From positions 62,001-126,000 of the forward strand of contig JASJOG010000264.1 in assembly GCA_030142905.1 (NCBI GenBank): 64,000 bases of DNA, read 5' to 3'. A program made the translations under genes and the position numbers. Source of the DNA: Heliopora coerulea (Eukaryota; Cnidaria; Anthozoa; Scleralcyonacea; Helioporidae). The notes beneath the pieces were generated by a model, which saw only the letters and a program-made list of their open reading frames with translations, was not told the origin of the DNA and did no database searches. Shown here piece by piece: positions 12,035-23,189 of the stretch. The number at the start of each line of letters is the position of its first letter. Positions within the stretch are counted from its first letter, which is position 1.

Positions 12035-12322
12035 AGTGCCTTTCATTATTCTTATTTTGGATTTAAGATTTATGGGGAAGAATATGTAAACAAGTATTTT
12101 GTAAAATGTCATCATGATAACAAATCTTGTTATCACAATATTCAGGGTAGGCTCATTAAGAGAATTTTTGCTGAATATGATTGTTTTGTATGTTCTCCTT
12201 TTACAGTTTGCATTGGTATGGATGCACAGCTATGGATGAATAAAGTTCTAGGGTGTTTAGCTGGTGATGTTATAGTTTTTGCAGACAAATCTATGGACTT
12301 AGATGAATGGTATCAATGGTGA
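12035..12322 (+). CDS. hypothetical Polinton left-arm protein, module 2
   Basis: An uninterrupted 95-codon frame without its own clear start. It contains YFGFKIYGEEYVNKYF, then CYHNIQGRLIKRIFAEYD, then a hydrophobic and acidic tail (VFADKSMDLDEW). The first two blocks align by eye with module 1 at 11639-11917, suggesting an internal duplication or two paralogous genes. Function unknown. Confidence 0.4.
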   Translation, partial: SAFHYSYFGFKIYGEEYVNKYFVKCHHDNKSCYHNIQGRLIKRIFAEYDCFVCSPFTVCIGMDAQLWMNKVLGCLAGDVIVFADKSMDLDEWYQW

Positions 12323-12355
12323 GCAAGATAACTCTTTTATATTTGAAAAAAAGGT

Positions 12356-12496
12356 TTTTGTGCTTGTTGCCGATGTAGGTTATCATTACAAGAGCTTCAT
12401 CCTTATCAAGTTTTTGAATGTGATAAATGTGCTGTAAAAACAGCAATATTTTGTAAATTTTGTTTATATCATATGCCAAGAGTGTCTCGTAATTAA
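12356..12496 (+). CDS. Cys-rich zinc-binding-type segment
   Basis: An open frame of 46 codons ending in TAA. It carries C-x2-C-C-x-C, then a His, then C-x2-C and C-x2-C-x3-H pairs (FECDKC and FCKFC). The spacing suggests a small RING/B-box-like or treble-clef zinc fold. It is probably the C-terminal or middle part of the module 2 gene after a frameshift. The family is not recognised. Confidence 0.4.
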   Translation, partial: FCACCRCRLSLQELHPYQVFECDKCAVKTAIFCKFCLYHMPRVSRN

Positions 12497-12840
12497 TAAA
12501 TGCACACATGCTTTGAAATATAATATTATTCAAGAATGGTCTGATCGACAGTGCAGGAGATATTGGTTCGGACTGATGGAAAAATTAAAATGTTCTGAAA
12601 ATTATATTTATATTACTTGATAAATTTCAAGAAAATGGAGAGGAGTTTGTGGGAAAATATAAAGTAAAATTCTCCAACAGTGCGTGCATTGTGCATTATG
12701 TGTTATGGGAAGAGATGAAAAAGAATAACAAGAAAAAAGGATGTTCCTCTTCAATTGTTTATCCCGATGAATACTTATCAATGTCAAAAAAATGGTGATG
12801 TGTTTATGTGAGAGCATTAATGGATTGAACTCATTATTAG

Positions 12841-13116
12841 ATGTTCTTAAACAAGGTAAAGTGTATACAGTGCAAAGTTTTGTTGGATAAAAAGCAATCT
12901 ATTTGCCAAAACAATCAATTGTTTTTGATGCAGAAAGAATGTTTTGTGGAACATTGTTTGGATTGCTTTTATTCACATTTTCCTTGTGATGTTAGAGAGT
13001 TTTCTTTGATGTGTAATTGTATCAGGGAAAAGCATACAAAATTTAGAATGTTCATGCAAGTTGTCAAAGGTGGGAATAGCAAAAAAAATAGCATATTTCA
13101 AAAAAATAATAAATAG
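12841..13116 (+). CDS. hypothetical Cys-rich protein
   Basis: A 91-codon ORF with an ATG start. It shows KCIQCKVLLDKKQSIC near the N terminus, then ECFVEHCLDCFYSHFPCD, then LMCNC. The paired cysteines and a His suggest a zinc-binding domain. With the preceding Cys-rich frame it may form one decayed zinc-finger protein of the left arm. Confidence 0.4.
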   Translation: MFLNKVKCIQCKVLLDKKQSICQNNQLFLMQKECFVEHCLDCFYSHFPCDVREFSLMCNCIREKHTKFRMFMQVVKGGNSKKNSIFQKNNK

Positions 13117-13119
13117 CAT

Positions 13120-14100
13120 AATGTGGATCTTGCCTTGTCGTTATATAGTTAAAGTGTCAAGGAAAGCCAGTGAAGTTTCTGTCCAGGTTGACGGAGTTCA
13201 ATGTTTTGTAGAATGATTTATTAAAAATTTGGATAACAGTTAATTTTAGCTTTTTCACCAGTTGAAAGCTTGTCAATAAAATTCTCAGGTCAGAGAACAC
13301 CTTGTATTCAATTATGTCTCTTCCTGGCCACACTTCATCTATATTTTTATACATTTTTTTTTATTGGAGTAACATTCGGATGTTTTATTTGTGAAAGAAA
13401 TAAGATGATTCATTATGACACTGGACTTTGTACTATTCAAGATCATAAATCACTATAGGTCATTTGGGATGTAAAATAGCTGAGTGCAATTTACCATAGA
13501 AACTGGTTTGTCATTTGATGAATTATCAATTGCACGATGCATTAACTGATGTCATATTAATCATGATCTTGGAAATATTATGAAAAAAAACAAAATTTTA
13601 TCTATTTATAATTTATCATCAAGTAATGTTACTAACATTGTTCAGCAATGTGAACTTATGTGGAAAAATAAGATGTACACTTGTTATATTTTTTGTAACT
13701 GAAGACAAGGAGTGACTTGAAGCAGTAGTAGAATCGAGCTTGGAGTTCATTATGAATGTTTGTGTTAAATTTTTGAATGTCACATTCAGGGTGATGTTTA
13801 CACTTTTATTTCTTTGGTAGATGATAATCATGTCACCATTGCTGATTCTTGAAAAAAACAACTTTTTTACTTGGTCTTATAAGTCGGACGTGTTTTTTTC
13901 TATTGCAAAAAAAATAAGAAAATGTCAGTAAGAAAAAGAGGGCATAGGGGGAAAGGGTGTGAGCTATATGCGTCGACAACATGGTGGGTTATTACCACTT
14001 ATGGGTTTGTTCTAGTAAGAGAAATTGGAAAAAAAAAATGATGTAATTTTTTTTAGGATACATTATTTCAACTTCTCATTTACAATTGTTCTGTGTGAAT
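13120..14100. other. decayed Polinton left-arm sequence
   Basis: No clear gene. Short frames occur on both strands. A plus-strand stretch near 13780-13850 (IQGDVYTFISLVDDNHV) looks protein-like but is bounded by stops. Confidence 0.35.
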
Positions 14101-14141
14101 AGAAGTTTCCTCCAAGAAATTACTTAGCACATTGGGTTTAC

Positions 14142-14691
14142 TTGATTCATGATAACCGATTAGGTGGAAAATTTCATGGGATAAAGTATTCAGCTGCAAC
14201 TTGTATTAATTATGGTGAAATTTGTATTCACATTCAATTTATTGGAAATTTGACATTGGTAGACATTGAACGATCTTTCATATTGGTTGGATTTAAAGTA
14301 TTGAGTATTGCTTGTCCATTCTACATCACTACATTGATTTCTGAATTGGAGAAAGCAAATGGATTCAGTGAAGTGTTATTTGAAAGGGGAATATTAGACT
14401 GTGGTGACTTTAATTATTGTATTGTGAGAAGATGTTTTAATGATTCAGGAAATTTTACAGCTGGAATTTGGAAATCATTTTATTTTAAAAGAGAAAGAAG
14501 AATATCTGATGTATCTGTATGAAGGAGAAATGATTATCAAAGAAGTCCAACTAAGTTATTTCGATTTTACAGTGGTATTTCCACAAGATGACATGGGGAA
14601 AAAATGCTATTTTAATTATAAGCATCAGACATTACAAGTTGAAGGACATCCAGATGATGCTCAGAGTATTAGTTGTTGGCAAGTTGTATAA
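14142..14691 (+). pseudogene. hypothetical Polinton protein, frameshifted
   Basis: Two overlapping frames (14142-14522 and 14440-14691) read as consecutive parts of one protein with a frameshift near 14490. The first half has GGKFHGIKYSAATCINYGE and CGDFNYCIVRRCFNDSGN; the second has VQLSYFDFTVVFPQDDMG. The Cys content and repeated aromatic residues suggest a secreted or structural beta-rich protein. I do not recognise the family. Crypton copy 4 lies just downstream. Confidence 0.4.
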
Positions 14692-14855
14692 GCCAGATTG
14701 AAAATTTGCACTTGATTGTTCGAATTATTTTTTTTTGTATGAAATATCTATGAATATTCCAACTGAAAGAAGCATTTTTTTTAACATTTTCTCTGTTGAG
14801 AAGAAAGAAATAAATCGACATAATTTCTTTTTCACGATTTTCAGATCAAGCAGTT

Positions 14856-17102
14856 ATCCCCTCACCCACCATGCAAAGCATGGTGTGAGGACCGAAGGCC
14901 TGAGCAGGCGAGGGTACTAATCTTGACGTGCATGGAGTACTGTTACAGGCATGGTGATTACTAGGGAGAAAAATTTTCGCTTTGTATTTGTATCTTTCTG
15001 CATATATATATATATATATATATATATCCATGGGTTCTGGTCACTCAAAAATGCTGTGTGCAAGGTCGGGGACTGGTATGTTGTTGAACAAACCGTACTT
15101 AGGTACTGTATTGAAGCAAATCGATTTGGTCTTGTTCTTTTTTCCTTGTGTGGATCTCTCGCAAGTTGTTTACATTATTTGAACACTGAAGCCAGTAAAT
15201 GATTTAAGACCAGCAAAGGAAATGGCTTTCCTGGTGCCTGCGGCTGGTTTCGCCACCTCAGTAACTGGACAATTTATGACTTGACAGAGCAGTTCTCAAA
15301 GTTAGCTCCTTGGAATATGCATTTGGCAACTGTTCACTTTTTGCAGCAACGCTTTGTTTTGGTTCTTTCTGATTTATATGAACAAAAGACGTAAGGGAAC
15401 TCGCTTGCTCTCAGGACATTTGCTAAGCGACTAACTGTATTAAAACGACATTCTTTGCTGAAGTTGAATAGATGTTGATTAGTATAAATCTTGGGACTTT
15501 TCACGTGTGGTAACCACTTACCTGAGCTGCACAATCGCAGGTAAGTCTGAATTGAGTAGCTTTGAAGTACAAGTTCTGCGAATGGAATTGTTTTGAGCAG
15601 CTTTCAAAAGTAGCTTCCTGACTTCATTCTTCTCTAAGAGAGAGACTTCTTGTAAGAAATATTACCGCCTGGATTTTGCTGGTGTTTATTGGTAAAGTAG
15701 AATAAAGATTCTGGTTCATTCATCTCTGTAGGACGATTATTTTTGAACATTTTGCAGTATTTACCTGGACAGCATTCATGTTCAATTGTTTGAGAAGTGG
15801 GATAGAACACTCGTCATCCAGAAGAGTTGTCCAGGGCATGACAGTCTTTGGATGCTTTCTCCGCTTTCCACACAAAGATTTCATTGCTATGAAATGTCAC
15901 CCCATTGAAGATGTTAGGATGTATTTTTGGCTTGAAACAAAAATACAAAGTAAACATGCACCAGGTAACTTGCTGCAAAGCTACTTGTTTTTGGTCGCCA
16001 AATTATCCTTTGGCAAAGCAGTTGTCCGCTTCAGTCTTTCTCACTTCAAGAGTGATTTGTGCATGGTGATCTTTACTGTATTTGACCAGTAATGCTTTCA
16101 TCAGGATTTTAAAACCTCTCAGGAAAGTTTAAAGTCGCCTGTAAGTAGATTTACCATTGAACCCTTTGTGTTGAGGTGCCACTGAATGCTTAGTTGAAAA
16201 TACGCAAGAGTTGCAGGTTTATACGCCATTTTTCTTTTTTATTGATGTTTTGCCTTGGAAAAAGTATGTCTTTTGCTTCCCTCTTCTCGTTCTTCTTTTG
16301 ACAAAACTTGCACAAGGTTTGCTTGTTGTATTTTGTTTAATGTTTGCTTAATTTTTGGTCAGTGATAAAACTGCAGAACTCATTCATGTTTTCTTTGTTT
16401 ACTTTGTCAATTTCGTAATTCGATTGATCTTCGTCACCAAAGTCTTGTACTTCCGGATGAATACTTAGCATAAACCCTTATCATAGCAGATCTTAAAGAC
16501 ATTTTAACCAACTTTGAGGTAACGTATAATTTATCAATTTTTTAAGTAAAAAAAGTGTCAGAAAAATATTCAATCATGAGCTGTCTGTAATGCTGGTATC
16601 CATTTGATAACCTATGAGAATGCTCCACTTTTAAGATGGAAAGTCTGGTCATTTAATAAAACAATCTTTCTTTAAGGCAAAATGAGTGAGAAGTCTAAAT
16701 TGAAAAAGACACAAATAACCATAAACCCGGAAATAGTTCAGGGTATTGATCCTATCATTTGTTGTTTAATAATTTAATTGTAAGGATGGACATCTTACCA
16801 TTTGTTAAACCTTTGAATGTTATTCTCACCGAACTTTTTGTTTTAATGAAGCAGAATTGAAGTTTTAAACTACAAGCAATATGACTATAAGCAGTTTAAA
16901 TATAAAATCATTTCCAGTTTGGATTGTTGTTTATTTGCGGCCAAATTCTGTGTGGATTGTTTTTTATTGCATGTCCCCATCCATTTATAGTCAGGAGGAT
17001 ATGTCTTTTTGAAAATTTTGAAAAATTATCGTTGTTACTTTGATTCTTGAGAGATATATTGGAAAGGTGGGTGAGGGGTTGTTGCGTGCACATATTTCTA
17101 GT
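14856..17102 (-). mobile_element. Crypton-like element, copy 4, inserted in the Polinton
   Basis: A near-complete copy in reverse orientation. Its start (actagaaatatgtgcacgc, read on the minus strand) is at 17102. Its 3' end is the palindromic cacccaccatgcaaagcatggtgtg block at 14862. It holds the recombinase pieces in order but with stops: N-terminal piece near 16270-16430, core near 16000, C-terminal region near 15480-15660. A (TA)n tract lies at 15003-15026, just where copies 3 and 5 carry Penelope-like insertions. It interrupts Polinton sequence. Confidence 0.7.
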
Positions 17103-17174
17103 ACATTGTGTACTCCTGGTTATATTGGAGGATGTAAACAATAGGATGTGTGGAACAAAAATTGAACATCTATG

Positions 17175-17652
17175 ATTTGCATTTTGTATCCTACTTGTCC
17201 TCCTGGACTTCGACCAGAAGAAGTTTGTGGTGGTTGTAAGATTTATCCTCCTTCTATTGACATTGAATGTGTTTTCTGCCCAAAAGAAACTTTTTCAAAT
17301 AAGGATGATTCACAGTCTTGAGAAAGTACCTTGTTTACTGGATCAAAATTGTGAGTGTGGTGATGGATGTATTTTTGGATATTATTGGTCATATAATACC
17401 CTTTCCTGTGAGAAATGCAACCAGTGTTTGTTTTCTTCTAATTCATCTGTTCATATTGTGAACAAGTGTAATTCCTATGCTGGATCCGGATTTTGCTTCC
17501 CCAAATAACAATATAATCAGAATTTATGTATTTGTAATTTCATATTTGATCGTTATTCTTGCAATTGTTGGTGCACTGATTGCTGTAATGATCAGGTTGA
17601 AGTATGGAACATTGCCATTTAGAAAATCGTTTGAAACTTGTTCTATTTAGTT
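17175..17652 (+). pseudogene. Cys-rich type I membrane-protein remnant (TNFR/EGF-like spacing)
   Basis: Plus-strand frames read TCPPGLRPEEVCGGCK (about 17190-17240), then CECGDGCIFGYYWSYN and CEKCNQC (about 17352-17430). After one more frame change comes a hydrophobic run of about 21 residues (ISYLIVILAIVGALIAV, about 17540-17590), a basic RLKYG stop-transfer-like end and a stop codon at 17650. Many cysteines in CxxC-type pairs followed by one membrane segment is the layout of a cell-surface receptor-like protein. The 5' end is lost at the Crypton junction. The TNF-receptor label is only a resemblance in cysteine spacing. Confidence 0.45.
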
Positions 17653-17659
17653 TTCATGC

Positions 17660-18655
17660 TGTGAGCATACAAGAAGATGAGGAGGATGTTTTATTTTGGT
17701 ATAAATGTGTACGTTTTTGTTATTCTTATAAATTTGTACAAGAACATTATTCTGATCTATCTTATTTACTGCATGAATAAAGTTTGCTGAAAAAGAATGA
17801 ATGGTTTGGATTTATGATGATGAGGGTGTGTTCAAGGTACATTTTGGTGTCAACCTGTGTCTTATCAAACCTTATGTGGAAAATTGAAATGTGATTGACA
17901 TTGATTATCGAGTACATTTCATCCTTTTCATGATGGGGATGGACACATTGGAAAACTATTAATTGCTTTATTGACTCGTGATTATCAAACAAATATAGAA
18001 GTCAAAAATCAACATTTAAAATTATGTATAACTCTAAATGACATGTTTCATCATCTTAAAAGTTCTGTCTGATGTATCCTCTGATTATTCAATGCATTCA
18101 CATTTCTTTTCTTTGAAGGGTTCTTTGGAGAAATTATGGTAGACTTGTCCACCTTCGGTATTCAAGATAAAGAATTAACAGGCATATAGTTTCGAACTTT
18201 TATTAGTATGTATAATTTTCACCTCTTGCAATGTGAAATTCTTGCTTCTCTTTCCAATTGCACATGTTTGTCAGGAGCTTGGTTGGTTTCCGTGACAATA
18301 ACATACACATCCCCTTCTTTTAATGGCCACCAAATTAACATCTTGGTTGCTTCCAGCAAGAATTTCCATGACATTGTATGCACCATGTTTGTTGACAGAG
18401 AATAGCTTTGTCACATTTTGCAAGAAAGCAGTTATGTCTCAATTAATACAATGTATATGTGTATGCTTGTCATGGATGGAAAACAGTTCATGGGATATAA
18501 CCCAACAACCAATCAATGCATTCCTAATAAAACATTTAAAATAAGAATAATGAATAACTTTGCTGCAGCTCATTGTTTAGAGGTGGGACGCATTTACTAT
18601 ATTCATTTCGTGAGTTCAATAAACTACCGTTTCAGGAAGATATGCTCTTAAGATA
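17660..18655 (+). pseudogene. decayed Polinton ORFs of unknown function
   Basis: Protein-like pieces in shifting plus frames: VLFSFHAVSIQEDEEDVLFW (about 17640-17700), HPFHDGDGHIGKLLIALLTR (about 17920-17980), 18208-18405, and 18418-18651 (SYVSINTMYMCMLVMDGKQF). They may derive from one long gene. The LTR retrotransposon inserted shortly downstream at 18849. I cannot assign a family. Confidence 0.35.
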
Positions 18656-18843
18656 CTTCCAATGGCGGTAATGATCCCACCTTATTGATCTCGACGATGA
18701 TATTTTCACATTCTCTTTCTTCTTAGGATAATGATAGTATATGATTTAACTTTTTTAGAAATTTAATTTGTACATCCCTGTTATTGTAAATTCAGTATAT
18801 TCTTTATTAGTGTGAACCACATATTTCGATGTTGCATTATTAT

Positions 18844-18848
18844 AATAC
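18844..18848. repeat. target-site duplication AATAC, left
   Basis: AATAC immediately precedes the LTR at 18849 and is repeated right after the other LTR at 24184-24188. A 5-bp duplication is typical of Ty3/Gypsy integration. Confidence 0.85.
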
Positions 18849-18929
18849 TGTAGTATCTTGTCACCTTTATTACTTGACTATCAAAACGAGCTTGCTTACA
18901 ACTTCAGGGGCGGAAGTGAATCTACTACA
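18849..18929 (-). repeat. 3' LTR (81 bp)
   Basis: TG...CA-bounded. It differs from the partner LTR at only a few positions (for example ctatcaaaacgagctt versus caatcaaaacgagttt). Confidence 0.9.
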
Positions 18930-19000
18930 TTCCTCCTCTCTTAGTTACATCATAATTCTTCAACAATTTGAATATCAACAACGTAGAATTTAATGATAAG

Positions 19001-20117
19001 TTAACTTTTTCCATAGTAATCTGGCCTGCGTTGCTCTCTTGTTGGGTATTGATGGGATGTGGCTGGATTAGAACACATCTCTTGTTGTGGAACTTCTCCT
19101 GAATTAATTTCCTTAGTAGGTGGTTTTTTCATCCATGGTGTGCTGGTCAAACTCTCTCGGCTTTTTCTTCTGAGGTTTCCGTCCTCCCCAACCTCATTTT
19201 CTCTGCTGATGACTTGATCTTGGTGCCTTCTTTTCCTTTTGTTGTCATTTAGCTCTACTTCAAATGGTACCGGTCCTGTTCTCTCTTCAATCTTTCCAGG
19301 AATCCATTTCTCACCTTGAGCATAGTTTCTTGTGTACACCAAGTCTCCGGGCTTTAATGATCTTCCTTTAGCATGGTTGTCATGTCATTCTTTCTGATCT
19401 TGCTGTTTACTTTCAACTCTTCTTAAATCTGGATTCAATAAATCTAACCTTGACCAGGGTTTTCGATCCATCAACAATTCCACTGGAGTTATACCGGTTG
19501 TAGTTTGGGGTGTGATCCTATATTGAAACAAAAAGCATGAAACTTTTGTTTCAATACTTCCTTCTTTCAACTTTTTCATTCCTTCTTTAAACGTCTGGAC
19601 TGCCCGTTCAGCTACCTCATTTGATGCTGGGTAGTATGGGGCTGTTTTTACATGTTTAGTGCCATTCTTACTCAGGAATCGTTCAAATTCTTCACTTGTA
19701 AAGCACAATCCATTATCACTGACTAGCTTTTCGGGAAGACCATGTGTAGCAAACGCTGTGCTTGAAGTTGAGTTGTTCATTGGGAATACTTCCACCCACT
19801 TGGAATATGAATCGATCACTATGAAGAACATTTTCCCCAGGAACAGTCCCACATAATCTACTTGTATCCTCGACCATAGTCTATTGGGCCACTCCCATGG
19901 ATGCAATGGTGCTTGTGGTGGTGTTTTACAGTGCGTTTGACAAACGATGCAGTACTTGACTTTCTGTTCTAAATCACCATCCAACTTTGGCCACCAAACA
20001 AATCTATGGGCCAATACTTTCCAGGATGTGTTTCATGTAGTTCATTGATGACCTGGCTTCTCAAACTTGGTGGAACCACTATTCTGTTGCCCTGCATAAG
20101 ACAACCATCATGAAGGC
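19001..20117 (-). pseudogene. Gypsy integrase
   Basis: Minus-strand frames cover the start of the domain (LHDGCLMQGNRIVVPP near 20080-20115), the zinc region (YCIVC) and the catalytic core. The core has QVDYVGLF, VSDNG and the E of NEVAERAVQTFKEG, so the DDE triad is present. The C-terminal tail is at 19001-19342 (YAQGEKWIPGKIEERTGP). A short in-frame gap precedes ATHGLPEKL, and frameshifts separate the parts. The 5' side is cut by the LINE inserted from 20118. Confidence 0.8.
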
Positions 20118-21262
20118 TTAATACATACATACATACTTTATTATCTTTCCCCAAAGGGGCTAAAATAACAATATGATTACAAATATTACAAATATAAATA
20201 ATTTCTAAATAAGTAAACTATTTCTTTAAAAACTCGTTCAGTTACCTTAGTCTCAAGCATCGTTTAAAAGAATTAACTGACTTACAAAGTTTTAAGGGTG
20301 CATCTAAAGAGTTCGATATACTAACAGTCCTATAGTAAAAGGTTTGTTGACCAGTGGCCGCTTTAAAAAGAGGAATATTAAGTCATTGGGATTTCCTCGT
20401 GTTACGATTAGATATATCCTGAGTTTAATAGATTGGAATGAAATATAGGTAAGAGCACGGCCAGTCATACACTTAAAGGCCATGGTTGTGCTGTGATACA
20501 GTTGATAATACAGTTGAGTAGTTACAGGGAGCCAATTTAAATCTTTTAAGATTGGTGTAACATGTTCGTATTTTTGTGTGCCGTTAACTATACGGCAGGC
20601 AAAATTCTGGATTAACTGCAGTTTATTTAAATTTTTGCTTGTTGTGTTGGCCCAAACATTCGAACAATAAAATAGCTTGGTAAAAACAAGAACGTTTATT
20701 ACTATAATAAGTGTTCACTTGTCAAATGTGTCTAACACGGTTTATTTGTCCGAGGCGGGACATACAAGGCGGGACATACAAGAAGGGACTGATTTTGTGG
20801 TATGTTCGTCATAAGAAAGATGGGAGTCGAGAGTGACTCCCAAGTCTTTAACCGAATTAGTAGGGACAAACTGAAGTCTTTAACTCAGCTAATTTTTGTC
20901 TTGCTTGGGTTGAAAAGCAAAAGGTTTTTGAAACACCAGTTTTATACCTTCAAAAGATCCTCATTCATATCTTTGATGGCACTATACTTATTTTGTAAAT
21001 GAAAGGAGACATGGAGTTTTGTGTCATCAACATAACAATGTGAATTACATTTCTGTGGAACTGAGGGTAGGTCGTTCATGTAAACACTGAAAAGGAGGGG
21101 ACCTAGAATGCTGCCCTGAGGCACACCGCTAACCACAGAAAGGGGCTCAGATGTGGCTGAATGGATTTTTGCAACTTGTTCTCTGTCAATAAAGTAGCTA
21201 TGGAACCATTCAATAATTAATTCCTTTGATTGTAGTATGGACATAAATCTTCCTCCAAGCAA
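20118..21262 (-). mobile_element. 5'-truncated CR1/L2-like LINE inside the LTR element
   Basis: The minus-strand frame 20942-21262 contains SGVPQGSILGPLLFSVYMND and the reverse-transcriptase catalytic motif YVDD (CYVDDTKLHVSF). The 3' end is a (TGTA)n-type tail (catacatacatacttta at about 20125-20141). Gypsy sequence resumes on both sides, with GWPEH-type code before 21262 and LHDGCL after 20117. The LINE therefore split the retrotransposon between RNase H and integrase. About 15-20 residues of Gypsy code appear missing at the junction. Confidence 0.8.
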
Positions 21263-21332
21263 TGTTCAGGCCATCCATATTGTAATAGTTTGCAAACTCT
21301 GGCTAGGATCGGGTCTTGCCTTGTCACTGTCT

Positions 21333-21834
21333 TCATTTGACCTGCATCAAAAATACACTATCACCAGGTGTCACAGTGTTATTCGGTGCATCTAATAGTG
21401 GTAGGCGACTGAGAGCATCAGCATTAGTGTGTTTCTTTCCTTTTTTGTATGCTATTGAATAGTCATAAGCAGCTAACATCAAAGCCCAACGCTGTACTCT
21501 TGGAGATGCCATCCGTGGTATCTTTCTTTTCATTGAATAGGCCAAGAAGTGGTTTGTGGTCTGTGTTTTTGATAAAATGTCTGCCATATAAATATTGGTG
21601 AAATGCCTTTACTCCAAATACAAGTGCTAGTCCTTTGTCAAACTGGGCATAGTTTCTCTCTGGAACTGTAAGAGTTTGTGATGCATAAGCTATCGGTTGT
21701 TCACTTCCATCATCAAATTTATGGGATAATACTGCCCCTAGTCCATAAGGCAATGCATCACAAGCAAGGATTAACTCTTTGCTACTGTCATAGTGGATCA
21801 ACAACTCTGCTGGTTTCAAGATATCTTTGGTCAT
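21333..21834 (-). pseudogene. Gypsy RNase H
   Basis: Two overlapping frames carry ACDALPYGLGAVLSH, QTLTVPERNYAQFDKGLALV, TDHKPL and the following CYSIAYKKGKKHTNADALSR-like end. In the canonical domain the second acidic residue lies in the segment here reading DKGLAL, where E appears replaced by G. A frameshift near 21500 separates the parts. Confidence 0.8.
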
Positions 21835-21839
21835 CTCAA

Positions 21840-22740
21840 AAGCTTCTTGTTGTCTGCTGCCCCATTTCTAGGACACTCCTTTTTGCACCAGTTTATGTAA
21901 GGGTGCCAGAATGGTTGCAAGGTTTGGTAAGTACTTCTGATAATAGTTAATCTTGCCCAAAAATGACTTTAGTTCAGAGGTGTTTTTGGGTTTGGGGCAT
22001 CCATTATGACTCTCACCTTTTCTTCCACAGGTTGAATTCCATGGTGATTAACTTGTTGGCCCAGATAAATCAGTTCTGGAGCAATAAAAATGCATTTCTT
22101 TTCATTTAGCCTTAATCCTGCACCAGGAAGCCTCTTCAATACTTCTTCAAGGTTGGCGATGTGTTGTTCATCGTTTTGACCAGATACAAGGATGCCATCT
22201 ACTTGAACCATCACAAATGAGATTCCTTGTGAAACATTCTCAGTGGTGCTTTGATAAATGCTTGGAGCAGAGGATATTCCATAGGGAAGTCTGTTATATT
22301 GAAACAATTCCCGATGGGTGTTAATGTTCGTATACCTCTTGGAATTGTCCTGTAATAGCAACTGTTTATATGCCTGTATGAGATCTGGTTTAGTAAACTT
22401 TTCTCCTCCTCCCAGTGTCGTAAACAAATCCTCTGTTTTTGGTATTGGGTAGTTATCCAACTTTGAAACAGCATTCACTGTCACTTTATAGTCACCACAG
22501 ATTCTTATTGTTTGATCTTCCTTCACTATTGCCACAATTGGTGCTGCCCATTCTGAAAACATGACCTTCTCGATCGTTCCCTCTTCCTCCAATATCTGCA
22601 GTTCCTTTTCAATTTTGTCTGATCACATAAGATACTGGTCTGGCTTTACAATACTTTGGACTTGCGTTCCCATCGACCACTATTTTAGCTTTTGCTGCTT
22701 TGAATGTTCCGAGGCCTTCTAGAAACACTTCTGGATATTT
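21840..22740 (-). pseudogene. Gypsy reverse transcriptase
   Basis: The frame 21969-22592 has WAAPIVAIVKED, IRICGDYKVTVN, FTKPDLIQAYKQLLL and LPYGISSAPSIYQ, all standard Ty3/Gypsy RT blocks. The catalytic YxDD block reads VQVDGILVSGQND: the second Asp is Gly and the Tyr is lost, so the enzyme would be dead. Confidence 0.85.
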
Positions 22741-23175
22741 CTACAACATTTCATTTAGCTTCTGACTTTCGATTGTGTTACCACCAGAATTTCGGATTCT
22801 TTCTGCTTTCTCACGGGTTGTTGCAAACACTTGGTGCCAACTTCTTCCAAGTAAATTAGGACTTTTCCCTGCAACTACTACAGCTGATAATATTTTCCTT
22901 TGATCCTTGTACTCTACTGGTACCTTTATGGTTCCCAATACTCTGATTTCTTTGCCTGTGTAGGTATTTAGTTTTGCATTGATAGGTGTAATCTTTGGTG
23001 TTGATTTCAACATTTTTCTGAAGGTTTGTTTACTAATGACAGTCACCGATGCCCCGGTATTCACTTCCATTGCCACATCTTGTCCATTTAACTGAAGTGT
23101 TACATGGTAAGGATCTTCTCTTGGCGTTCCAATGCTATACATTGAATATCTTTCAACCTGATCTTGATCCTCCAT
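22741..23175 (-). pseudogene. Gypsy aspartic protease
   Basis: The frame contains VAMEVNTGASVTVISKQTF, where the catalytic DTG is NTG, and LLGRSWHQ further on, the usual retropepsin C-terminal landmark. The Asp-to-Asn change predicts loss of activity. Confidence 0.8.
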
Positions 23176-23189
23176 CAGATAATGCGTTG

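Noticed and set aside
15778..16092. 104-aa plus-strand ORF in Crypton copy 4
   Set aside because: Same antisense shadow as in copies 1 and 3.
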